Assembly: GCA_031268255.1 (NCBI GenBank) | Contig: JAIRXO010000037.1 | Coordinates: forward strand, 1 to 8,296 | Direction of reading: 5' to 3' | Origin: Spirochaetaceae bacterium | GTDB taxonomy: Bacteria > Spirochaetota > Spirochaetia > Treponematales > Breznakiellaceae | Length of the DNA: 8,296 bases | Shown: positions 1-6,373 of the stretch, piece by piece | Numbering within the stretch: position 1 is the first letter of the stretch | Layout of the letters: every line of letters starts with the position of its first letter | Translations under genes and position numbers: made by a program | The notes under the pieces: generated by a model | What the model was told of the DNA's origin: nothing | The model's input: only the letters and a program-made list of their open reading frames with translations | The model's database searches: none

Positions 1-18
1 CATAATCCCCTATTTAAA

Positions 19-67
19 AATAGAGTTGTTCAATAACTTCAGTTATTGAACAACTCTATTCTTTTTT
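19..67 (+). terminator. Strong hairpin with T-tract (probable intrinsic terminator)
   Basis: The arms at 19-38 and 41-60 are exact reverse complements, 20 bp each, with 2 bp between them. As RNA this would fold into a 19-bp stem closed by a C(UUCA)G tetraloop. A T-rich stretch follows on the + strand, including six T at 62-67, as expected for an intrinsic terminator of a gene ending left of the window. On the other strand the stem is followed by TTTTTAAATA, so it could work in both directions. The stem is unusually long and perfect for a plain terminator. It could instead be a small mobile palindrome or two abutting insertion-element ends. Confidence 0.65.
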
Positions 68-179
68 CGTGCGCTTTTGTGGTACCTTCCTCGCCTTGGT
101 GGTAAAATCTTTGGCTGCCGTTTAGCCTAATCAGCCTACTAGACTCGTTCGGAAGCTTCAGTTTCCAAGAATGTGGATC

Positions 180-192
180 GGACAGCCCCGTT
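180..192. repeat. 13-bp motif, inverse copy at 8137-8149
   Basis: GGACAGCCCCGTT here is the exact reverse complement of AACGGGGCTGTCC at 8137-8149. The sequence GGGGCTGTCC resembles the terminal inverted repeats of several insertion-sequence families (IS1182-like and others). In this orientation the left copy would be the right-hand end of an element lying to the left. No transposase is visible to its left inside the window, so this may be only a remnant. Confidence 0.35.
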
Positions 193-193
193 T

Positions 194-221
194 TTTACGG
201 CGGAAAAAATGCGCCTAAATT
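194..221 (+). promoter_or_regulatory. Weak candidate promoter for the methyltransferase operon
   Basis: TTTACG (194-199) and TAAATT (216-221) are separated by 16 bp, and each matches the sigma-70 hexamers at four of six positions. It lies upstream of all plausible starts of the first operon gene. The match is weak, and it is reported because no better candidate exists between the upstream terminator and the gene. Confidence 0.25.
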
Positions 222-308
222 ATCCTGAAAAATCGCAGTAATGTTACGGTACAGGGATTGATAGACGGGGGATTGACCGGTGAAAAGAATGGGGGCATCA
301 TTCCGGTT

Positions 309-998
309 ATGGAAGCGTATGACGCGGTGGCGCGGGACTATGCGGCGGTTTTCGACCGTATCGAACTGCGGACCTTTGAATGGCCCTGGATACGAAACCT
401 GGTGGCCCGGGAAAGGCCCCGTTCCGTGTTGGATCTTGGCTGCGGGAACGGCTATCTTTCCGGGGCGCTGGCGGGAATGGCGCCGGATATCTGCGCCCTT
501 GAGCCGAGTCCCGTGATGTGCTCCATAGCCCGGAAAAATCTGGACGGCGCGGTCCTGCTGCGGCAGGGGGCGGCGGAATCCATACCCTTTGGGGACCGCA
601 GGTTTGATATGGTTATTTCGCTGTTGAGTTTCCGCTACATGGTATGGGACAGGGCCCTGGACGAGATACGCCGGGTGTTGAAAAGCGGCGGCGTCTTTAT
701 TCTGGCGGATCTTTTTGCCGGGTCCTTTAATCCCCTGTATCTTCACCGGTATGCGGCTTCCTGGGCGGCGGCCCGGATTCACTGTGTCCGGGACCGGGAA
801 TATTACAAAAAATTGCGGGCGCTGACGGGAAGCGAACGCTGGCGGACGATGCTGGGGGAGCATCCTAAAAGAAGCGCCGCCTGCGCCAGAAAAGCTGTGG
901 CGGAGCAATTTCATATCGAACGTATCCAACTATTGAGCGCGGCCCTCCGGGGCAGCACCGTGGGTTTTGTATGCAGGAACCGGACCCTTTCCGGCTGA
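309..998 (+). CDS. Class I SAM-dependent methyltransferase (Methyltransf_11 type)
   Basis: Predicted cytoplasmic methyltransferase of about 229 residues; substrate unknown. Counting from the ATG at 309, motif I is LDLGCGNG (41-48). The acidic residue ending strand 2 is Glu65 in ALEPS. AESIPF (89-94), FDMVIS (99-104) and RVLKSGGVFILAD (122-134) follow the usual Methyltransf_11/UbiE-like pattern. The last 90 or so residues are basic and do not match a family I recognise, so they may form the substrate cap. The frame is open upstream with TTG codons at 258 and 273. None of the three starts has a well-spaced ribosome site; I chose the ATG because the product then begins with the usual 'M.AYDAVARDYA' opening. 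It is the first gene of a four-gene overlapping operon, and its stop TGA (996-998) shares a base with a possible ATG of the next gene. That context suggests, but does not prove, an envelope or lipid-linked substrate. Confidence 0.85.
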   Translation: MEAYDAVARDYAAVFDRIELRTFEWPWIRNLVARERPRSVLDLGCGNGYLSGALAGMAPDICALEPSPVMCSIARKNLDGAVLLRQGAAESIPFGDRRFDMVISLLSFRYMVWDRALDEIRRVLKSGGVFILADLFAGSFNPLYLHRYAASWAAARIHCVRDREYYKKLRALTGSERWRTMLGEHPKRSAACARKAVAEQFHIERIQLLSAALRGSTVGFVCRNRTLSG

Positions 999-1801
999 TG
1001 GCCCTGGACTGGGGGATTGGCGGCCTGCCCTTCTTCCAGGGGCTTTGCGCGGCGCTGCCCGGGGCGGATCTGCTGTACCTTTCGGATTCCCTCAGCGTGC
1101 CCTACGGGAAACAGAGCCCCGGGGACTTGTACCGGCGTTTGGAGAGGATCGCCGCCCTGGCCGCCGCCCTGGGAAGGGGGACCCTGGCCGTGGCCTGTAA
1201 CGCCATGTCGAGCGTTTTGCCCGCCCCCTGTTCCCGCCTGGGCGCGGTGGACGTGTTCAGCCTGGTCCATACGTTTATCGCTTCGCCCCTGCCCTCGGGC
1301 CGTGGTATCGGCCTTATCGGCGGGATCCGCACCATTGAAAGCGGCATCTACCAGAAGGCGCTGGAGGGGGCGGGTAACCGCGTCCGCGCACGGCCCACCC
1401 AGGAGCTTTCCGCCCTGATTGAGGCGGGGGATGTTGACGCCGTTCCCGCGTTCCTGGAAAAAACCCTGGCCGGCCTCGGCGATATTGACGCCCTGGTTTT
1501 GGCCTGTACCCATTATCCCGCCGTTTCGGCGCTGATACAAAACGCGGCCCCGGGTCTTGAGATCATAGACCCCGGCGCGGCCCTGTTGGAGGCCTGTCTC
1601 CGGCGGCTTTCCGGCGCGGAGGGCGGACAGGGGCAGGTCCCTCCGGGGAGGACACAAGGAGGCCGGCGGGGCTACCTGACCACCGGGAACGCGGAAGAAT
1701 CGCGGCGTTCCGCGGAACGGGCCTTCGGCTTTTCCGGCCTGCCCTTTATACGGATAGGGGCGGACCTGGTTCCGGCGGACCTGCGGGATCTGGGGATATG
1801 A
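971..1801 (+). CDS. Glutamate-racemase-like protein (Asp/Glu racemase superfamily), atypical active site
   Basis: MurI-family racemases interconvert L- and D-glutamate in the cytoplasm for the peptidoglycan stem, using two cysteines as acid/base pair. Numbering from the ATG at 998, both are present: Cys67 in VACNAMS and Cys170 in ACTHYP, with His172. PYG (35-37), the opening aspartate Asp4 and DPGAA near the C-terminus are also in place. Two family residues are not: the usual D-S-G-x-G-G opening reads D-W-G-I-G-G, and the usual C-N-T-A-S reads C-N-A-M-S. In known MurI structures that Ser and Thr contact the substrate, so specificity or activity may differ. The start is uncertain. ATG 971 overlaps the methyltransferase by 28 bp; ATG 998 overlaps by one base (TGATG) and gives a more typical N-terminus of 267 residues. 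Neither has a clear ribosome site, so coupling is likely. It overlaps the next gene by ATGA. Family assignment is secure; glutamate racemase activity is not, so no symbol is given. Confidence 0.85.
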   Translation: MQEPDPFRLMALDWGIGGLPFFQGLCAALPGADLLYLSDSLSVPYGKQSPGDLYRRLERIAALAAALGRGTLAVACNAMSSVLPAPCSRLGAVDVFSLVHTFIASPLPSGRGIGLIGGIRTIESGIYQKALEGAGNRVRARPTQELSALIEAGDVDAVPAFLEKTLAGLGDIDALVLACTHYPAVSALIQNAAPGLEIIDPGAALLEACLRRLSGAEGGQGQVPPGRTQGGRRGYLTTGNAEESRRSAERAFGFSGLPFIRIGADLVPADLRDLGI

Positions 1802-2451
1802 ATCTCCGGGACGCCTGTATCATACGGATCATGGATGTGATCCTTGCCCTGATCCTGCTTCCCGCGGCCCTGCTGCTGTTTGCGATCCTTTCCCTTCCCC
1901 AGCTTTGTGTGTTCAGGACGATTTTCTACGTCTCCCGGAGGTTTGGGCGGGGGGGACGCTCCTTTCCCTATGTTAAACTGAAAAGTATGTATGACCGGGA
2001 ATGCGCGGTTTCAACGAACCCCGGCGGCGGCAGGGCTTATATGGAGCCGGACCGGATTCCCCCCTGGGGTGTTTTTTTGCGGAAGACCCATCTGGACGAA
2101 TTGCCGGAAATTTTTTTTATTCTTCTGGGGGCCGAAAGTTTTGTGGGGCCCCGGCCCCTGCTGGCCGAACACGCGGCGCTGGTGGATTCGCCGCAGCGGC
2201 GGAGGCTGAAACCCGGCTGGACGGGATTCTCCCAGGTCTTCCTGAAACGCCGGACAATTCTTCCCAGCAGGATACAGCGCCGCCTGGATATACGGCTGGG
2301 CCGGGAACTCTGTCCCGCCCTCTACCTCAGGCTTCTGGCCGCCACCGCGGCAGGTCCGTCCCGGCGCGGCGTGTTGAAACCCGGTCCCACGGTGCGGGCC
2401 TACCGGGCATCCCTTGGTTCCCCGGAGGGAACTTCCCATGAAAGCGGTTAG
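1798..2451 (+). CDS. Polyprenyl-phosphate sugar-phosphate transferase (bacterial sugar transferase family)
   Basis: Small monotopic phosphoglycosyltransferase (217 residues, PglC-like size). Family members move a sugar-1-phosphate from a nucleotide sugar to undecaprenyl phosphate, starting a glycan on the inner face of the cytoplasmic membrane. Visible motifs in order: R10..D13 leading into a hydrophobic re-entrant segment (14-36) broken by Pro22; basic YVKLKSM (58-64); LRKTHLDELPE (94-104) with the catalytic Asp100-Glu101 dyad; VGPRP (116-120); and KPGWTGFSQV (138-147). It lacks the extra N-terminal membrane helices of WbaP. Deviations: the Ser-Pro seen in PglC's membrane kink is Leu-Pro here, and the usual N-V-L-x-G-x-M after the dyad is FFILLGAES. 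The ATG sits in an ATGA overlap with the racemase-like gene, with GGGG only 2 nt upstream, so coupled translation is likely. The sugar cannot be told from sequence. Its place between a racemase-like and a stem-peptidase-like gene points to surface-glycan or wall synthesis. Confidence 0.88.
   Translation: MNLRDACIIRIMDVILALILLPAALLLFAILSLPQLCVFRTIFYVSRRFGRGGRSFPYVKLKSMYDRECAVSTNPGGGRAYMEPDRIPPWGVFLRKTHLDELPEIFFILLGAESFVGPRPLLAEHAALVDSPQRRRLKPGWTGFSQVFLKRRTILPSRIQRRLDIRLGRELCPALYLRLLAATAAGPSRRGVLKPGPTVRAYRASLGSPEGTSHESG
2424..2428 (+). promoter_or_regulatory. Ribosome binding site deciding the M15 peptidase start
   Basis: GGAGG lies 9 nt before the ATG at 2438, inside the end of the sugar transferase gene. 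It favours that ATG over the TTG at 2414, which would add eight residues ahead of a complete signal peptide. Confidence 0.75.
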
Positions 2452-3238
2452 GCTATGGCTGCTGTTGGCGGCGTTTTTTTTCTGTGTTTCCGCGGGTTTT
2501 ATATACCCCTCCCCCGATGAGGATTTGGCGATCCTCGCCGCCGCCTATCCGGGGGCCTTCGAGATTCTGCCGGGATGGGGGATACGGTTCCCCGGCGGAA
2601 CCCTGCTGCCCTACGACGACGGGGAGCAAAAAGATTTTGACGCCCTGCTGGAACACCCGGACCTCGAGGATATGCTGTCCCTCCCCTACCCCCTGGGCGG
2701 AGGCCCGCCCCCGGCGGAGCATTACGATCCCGGCAGGTTCCGTCCCGATGCCTTTTTCAAAGCCCTCTACGGCAGGGACGAAGGGGAAATACGCGCAACA
2801 CTCCGGCCCGTACACTGGATGCCTTCGCTCAACGGCCCCCGGCTTTTGATCAATACCCGCTTCGGCATAGACGAAAAGCTGGAAACCATAATTACCGAAC
2901 TTGCGGCCCTCGGTCCCGAATACCGGCGCTACCTGGTTCCCCCGGGGGGTTCCTTCAACTACCGCCCCATCGCGGCCACCGGCCGCCTGAGCCCCCATTC
3001 CTTCGGGATCGCCGTGGACATAGCCACCGGTCCCAGCCATTACTGGCTCTGGGAAAAGTCCGGCGCCGGCCTTTACAAAAACGCCATCCCCCGGGCCATT
3101 GTCGATATATTTGAAAAGTACGGTTTTATCTGGGGCGGCGCCTGGTACCATTTTGACACCATGCACTTTGAATACCGGCCGGAACTTCTCCTTAAAGCCC
3201 GCGGGACAAAACCGCGGGATCAGAACGTTTCACACTGA
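2438..3238 (+). CDS. Secreted M15-family zinc peptidase (D-Ala-D-Ala carboxypeptidase / L-Ala-D-Glu peptidase type)
   Basis: Predicted exported zinc peptidase of 266 residues. Residues 1-20 form a signal-peptide-like segment (MKAVRLW, then a Leu/Ala/Phe-rich core). A region of about 110 residues with no motif I recognise follows. The catalytic core is C-terminal: SPHSFGIAVDIA (185-196) gives zinc ligands His187 and Asp194, and WGGAWYHFDTMHFE (232-245) gives catalytic Asp240 and zinc ligand His243. This SxHxxGxAxD plus W..D..HFE pattern is that of the M15_4 (VanY/CwlK-like) group, which cut peptidoglycan stem peptides in the periplasm. Whether it removes terminal D-Ala or cuts L-Ala-D-Glu cannot be decided from sequence. 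It overlaps the sugar transferase by 14 bp and ends the operon. A 7-bp stem at 3198-3218 near the stop has no T-tract, so I see no clear terminator. Confidence 0.88.
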   Translation: MKAVRLWLLLAAFFFCVSAGFIYPSPDEDLAILAAAYPGAFEILPGWGIRFPGGTLLPYDDGEQKDFDALLEHPDLEDMLSLPYPLGGGPPPAEHYDPGRFRPDAFFKALYGRDEGEIRATLRPVHWMPSLNGPRLLINTRFGIDEKLETIITELAALGPEYRRYLVPPGGSFNYRPIAATGRLSPHSFGIAVDIATGPSHYWLWEKSGAGLYKNAIPRAIVDIFEKYGFIWGGAWYHFDTMHFEYRPELLLKARGTKPRDQNVSH

Positions 3239-3294
3239 CGCTATCCAGTCATGTCAGGCGTCATGCGCAGCATTACCAAGAACCAGCGCGGATC
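3239..3294. other. Convergent intergenic gap
   Basis: This short gap separates two convergent genes. TGACGC (3236-3241, overlapping the stop) and GCGTCA (3258-3263) could pair around a 16-nt loop, but no T-tract follows on either strand, so a terminator is not supported. Confidence 0.3.
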
Positions 3295-4761
3295 CTAAGG
3301 GTTTTTTTCTTCGGACTTCTCTGTAAATTTTCGTACCAGCGCCTTGCCGGCCTCTGTCTGTCCAAGACCCGCAAAGAGGCCATTCATGGCCGCCGCCCCT
3401 TTCGATGAAAATAAATCAGTTACTTTGTCTAATCCTGATTCGATGTTCCCCGCGTTTGCCAATATTTCTATTTTTGCGTTGCCAATGTTTTTAGCCTGTT
3501 CGATGCCTACGTCACGAGCCGCTTTTATCTGCTCAATGGTAATAAGGTATTGCTGATACTCCTTGTTCTCACCGACTTCTTTTGCCAGGGTTGTCTGCGC
3601 CGCAACGGAGGCAAGCTGCTTGGCTTTTTCGGCCTCCGCCTCCGCAAGCCCGATGGATTGTTTTCCCTTTGCCTCGTTTTGCTGCTGAATAAGCGTGGCG
3701 GCGGCTACCTGCTCAATTCTGAACTTGGAAGCCTCCGTCTCTTTTTCGACAGCCGTCTTTTTTGCTTCAGCCTCAATTTCAATAACGGACTTCTGCGCCT
3801 GCGCCTGAACTTCGCGCTGATACTTCTGCGCGTCCGCACCGATACTGACAATTTCCTTTTCTTTATTGGCGCTTACGATTGCCGCTTCTTTTTCAATCTC
3901 GGCCCCGCGGACGGTATTCACCTGGCTTACCGCCATGGTCTTTTCCGCAGTAACCTTGCTTTCTTCCGCAATCGCCTGTTCCGCGTGTTGTTTCGCGATA
4001 CCGACGGCCTGATCCGATTTTGCCGTGGCTTCCCCCGACGACTGGGCCGCCATGGCTTGTTTAACCTCAACCTCTTTGGTTGATTCTATTTCCGCTTCCT
4101 GCGCCTTTTGCCTGTTCAGGGCCACGGTTACCCGTGATTCCTTTTCGATTTCCGATTTTTTCTTTGCCATAATATTTTGTATAACATTGCTGTCCTTTGC
4201 GTCTTTTATATCCATCAATTCAATATTCTTTACAGGCAAAACGCCCCACTGCGCAAGCTCCTCTTTAACATCATTGGTGAACTGTTCCCCGTAGATTGAA
4301 CGTTCCTGCATGATGGATTCAAGATCCGATTTTGCCATTATCGACCGTACCGAACCCTGTACGATTCCCGCAAGGTGATCCTTAAGTTCCGTCATATTTT
4401 CGACCTTCTGGGCCGCCTGGTTCGTGTCGGAGATACGGAAGAACGCCTTCACATCCACCGTAAAGGGCAGGCGGTTTTTGTCGTAGGCTTCGTAGCTGTT
4501 CAGATCGAGATCAAAGTTGCTTACGGGAAGCTCCCGTACAATAACGCCGAACAGGGGCAGCCAAACCGGCCATTTATAATACACATTACCCGCCGGCTGG
4601 CCCACGCCGTAGGATACGGTTGATTTGGAACGTTGAATAATGTGGACAGTATTTGCCGGAACAATGCGTCTTAGTTTAAGTATATTAATTATCAGTACAA
4701 TCAAAATGATTAATCCGGCAAGCATTGCCGCCAGCGAAAAGACCTGATTTAACTGAACCAT
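3295..4761 (-). CDS. Flotillin-like SPFH/Band 7 membrane scaffold protein
   Basis: 488-residue protein with the layout of bacterial flotillins (FloT/YqiK type). A membrane segment lies at about 8-28. An SPFH/Band 7 domain follows at about 31-200, including PFTVDVKAFFRI (99-110) and LAQWGVLPVKNIELMDI (169-185). From about 200 to 410 comes a long Ala/Glu/Lys-rich region with repeated EAE/KEA patterns, read as coiled coil, then a tail with Gly- and Ala-rich stretches (NAGNIES, SSKGAAAMNGLFAGLGQ). Such proteins oligomerise and organise membrane microdomains; no enzymatic role is expected. The ATG has GGAG 5 nt upstream (4767-4770), and a good promoter lies at 4783-4810, so it can be transcribed alone. 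I see no terminator between it and the upstream membrane-protein gene, so read-through is possible. No NfeD-type partner, often found beside flotillins, is present in the window. Confidence 0.93.
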   Translation of the reverse strand: MVQLNQVFSLAAMLAGLIILIVLIINILKLRRIVPANTVHIIQRSKSTVSYGVGQPAGNVYYKWPVWLPLFGVIVRELPVSNFDLDLNSYEAYDKNRLPFTVDVKAFFRISDTNQAAQKVENMTELKDHLAGIVQGSVRSIMAKSDLESIMQERSIYGEQFTNDVKEELAQWGVLPVKNIELMDIKDAKDSNVIQNIMAKKKSEIEKESRVTVALNRQKAQEAEIESTKEVEVKQAMAAQSSGEATAKSDQAVGIAKQHAEQAIAEESKVTAEKTMAVSQVNTVRGAEIEKEAAIVSANKEKEIVSIGADAQKYQREVQAQAQKSVIEIEAEAKKTAVEKETEASKFRIEQVAAATLIQQQNEAKGKQSIGLAEAEAEKAKQLASVAAQTTLAKEVGENKEYQQYLITIEQIKAARDVGIEQAKNIGNAKIEILANAGNIESGLDKVTDLFSSKGAAAMNGLFAGLGQTEAGKALVRKFTEKSEEKNP

Positions 4762-4782
4762 AAAAACTCCTTTGATAACCGC

Positions 4783-4810
4783 ATTATATCATGCCAGGCG
4801 TATTTGTCTA
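4783..4810 (-). promoter_or_regulatory. Sigma-70 promoter of the flotillin gene
   Basis: On the minus strand TAGACA (plus 4805-4810) and TATAAT (plus 4783-4788) are separated by 16 bp. The -10 is perfect and the -35 matches at five of six positions. The start of transcription would fall roughly 10 to 15 nt before the ribosome site at 4767-4770. Confidence 0.75.
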
Positions 4811-4822
4811 CACCGTTCAATT

Positions 4823-6373
4823 TTACGGAGGCTCATTGCCCCCCGAAGTCCGGGGACTTTCACCGGAACCCATGAGGGAAGCGGCTCTTTCGTTGATCGA
4901 AAAACCTGACGCGGGCCGGGGAAGGTAGGGGTTCAATTCGGAACGCAGGAACGCGAGGTCCCGCCGGTCCTGGTAGAAACGCCGCCAGACAGAATCTTCA
5001 ATAAGGGTATAAGCGCCGCCAAGGGCAAGGGGTCTTTCTTCCCCGTTCCGAAGGTAGGGCTCGAAAACAGTGGGGGAAAAGAAATACACCAGGCGGAGAT
5101 ATTCCCCCTCTTCCTCGGGGGGAATAAAATTTTCACTCCTGACGCCTTTTTCGTACCACAAAAAACCCGCCAGACCCCGGTGGGCTATGACGCGCCTCCC
5201 CGCGGCCAGGGTTTCCATGGCCCCCAGCTCCCGCCGGTAAAGGTCATAGCCGGGCCCTTTGGTGGTAAGGCGCTGCAAGGCCCCGGCGGTAAATACAACG
5301 CAGCCGGCGGCCATGAGAACCCCGGCGGCCCCGGAAAACAGTTTGAGCCTTCGCATAGGCCGGTCCCTAAACCGGTCCATGAGCCAGGGTGCGGCAAACA
5401 GGGGAGCCATGATGAGCAGCCTGAAGGCCGTTCCGTCCCAGGAAAAACGGAGAAAGGGAAACACGCAGAGCCAGGCCAGAAAACCGAACAGGGATGAGGG
5501 GGCAAGGGGCCGCCGTATTACGGTCAGGGGAACCGCGAAAAACAAGAAAATCTGCAGCAAGGTATAGAAGACCCTTTCTTCCGGCCAAAGTCTCCGGCTC
5601 CTGAATTGGAGAAGCCGCAGAAGAGGGGCCTGTAAGTCCAGGGGCGGCATCCTCTCGAAGAAAAAATCCCGGCGGAAAAGAAAGGCCAAAAGGCCTAAAA
5701 GAATTACCGCGGCAACGCCGATCACCAGGGGCCGGCGAAAGCGCCGTTCCGTCCACAGACCCGCGGCGATCCGGTGCAGAAAGAAGGGAACCGCAAAGGC
5801 AAGGATAATACGGTGGGAAAAAACGGCCAGGAGGCCGAAGAAAATGCCCGGAATAGTTTTTCTGTTTATAAAATCCGGGAGAAACGTAAAGGACCGGAAA
5901 GAATGCCGGCCCCTTCCCGCGCCTTCATCCAGCAGCAGGAGGGAGAGAAAAAACAGGGCCAGGGCAAAGCTGTTTTTGGTGAATTCCAGGAGCAGGTAAA
6001 ACACCGCCGGGTTGAATACGGCGATTCCGGCGGCGGCCGTTCTGTAGAATGAAAAGCCCCGGTACAGACTCATCCTGAGAAGACAGCCGAATATCGCCGC
6101 CATGCTCAGGGAGGAAAGTAACTGGACACTGAGGACGGGATTTTTTATCAGGCCGTTTATGAGGTACAAAACATAGTAGACGATGGAAGCATCGAAGAAG
6201 AGCAGTTCCCCGGATCTGGTCAGGGACTTTATCTGGAGGGCGTAGTAGTACACGTCATAGCCGCAGGGCCCCTCCCACACCCGGAGGGCCGTCAAAAAAA
6301 CGGCGAAGGAAACCAGCGCCCCCGCAAAGGGGATCAGTTCCCGCAGGCCGCGGGGCCGCCGGAGACTGGGCAT
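4823..6373 (-). CDS. Polytopic membrane protein, probable GT-C-type glycosyltransferase
   Basis: 516-residue protein with about ten hydrophobic segments in the first 380 residues and a soluble C-terminal part of about 130. The first membrane segment (14-32) is followed by GPCGYDVYYYALQ with Asp40. An acidic residue in the first outer loop is the hallmark of GT-C transferases, which use lipid-phosphate sugars outside the membrane. The segment NPAVFYLLLEFTKNS with charged residues between hydrophobic stretches also occurs in such proteins. The C-terminal AGRRVIAHRGLAGFLWYEKG resembles the tail of GT-C proteins, by eye. I cannot name a family, so function is inferred from layout; a transporter or polymerase subunit remains possible. 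The ATG directly follows the TAA of the YARHG gene with no base between and no ribosome site is visible, so translation is probably coupled. Confidence 0.7.
   Translation of the reverse strand: MPSLRRPRGLRELIPFAGALVSFAVFLTALRVWEGPCGYDVYYYALQIKSLTRSGELLFFDASIVYYVLYLINGLIKNPVLSVQLLSSLSMAAIFGCLLRMSLYRGFSFYRTAAAGIAVFNPAVFYLLLEFTKNSFALALFFLSLLLLDEGAGRGRHSFRSFTFLPDFINRKTIPGIFFGLLAVFSHRIILAFAVPFFLHRIAAGLWTERRFRRPLVIGVAAVILLGLLAFLFRRDFFFERMPPLDLQAPLLRLLQFRSRRLWPEERVFYTLLQIFLFFAVPLTVIRRPLAPSSLFGFLAWLCVFPFLRFSWDGTAFRLLIMAPLFAAPWLMDRFRDRPMRRLKLFSGAAGVLMAAGCVVFTAGALQRLTTKGPGYDLYRRELGAMETLAAGRRVIAHRGLAGFLWYEKGVRSENFIPPEEEGEYLRLVYFFSPTVFEPYLRNGEERPLALGGAYTLIEDSVWRRFYQDRRDLAFLRSELNPYLPRPASGFSINERAASLMGSGESPRTSGGNEPP

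Larger units (their letters stand above)
61..257. other. Non-coding leader region, repeat-like in part
   Basis: I find no convincing gene here. Positions 68-115 read as a degraded run of units resembling TTCGTG..TTTGTGGT, the style of the dispersed 'accacgaag' intergenic repeats seen in various bacterial genomes; this is recognition by eye. AGCCTA occurs twice at 124-129 and 133-138, a 9-bp period. GAAGCTTC at 152-159 is a palindrome. CCGT (188-191) and ACGG (197-200) form a tiny hairpin around five T. The right part must contain the leader of the methyltransferase operon. Confidence 0.4.

Noticed and set aside
911..1657. Long open frame on the minus strand (248 codons) opposite the racemase-like gene
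   Set aside because: It is antisense to a gene with clear family motifs, its product is rich in Gly, Arg, Gln and Pro with no recognisable motif, and high GC content readily creates such frames.
2453..3166. Long open frame on the minus strand (237 codons) opposite the M15 peptidase
   Set aside because: It lies opposite a gene with signal peptide, ribosome site and complete zinc motif, and its own product shows no domain and no ribosome site.
3198..3218. 7-bp stem CCCGCGG/CCGCGGG near the M15 stop as a terminator
   Set aside because: It lies inside the coding sequence and no T-tract follows within a useful distance.
3550..4083. + strand frame of 177 codons opposite the flotillin gene
   Set aside because: It is the antisense of the Ala/Glu/Lys coiled coil, giving a Leu/Phe/Arg-rich pseudo-membrane protein, a usual artefact.
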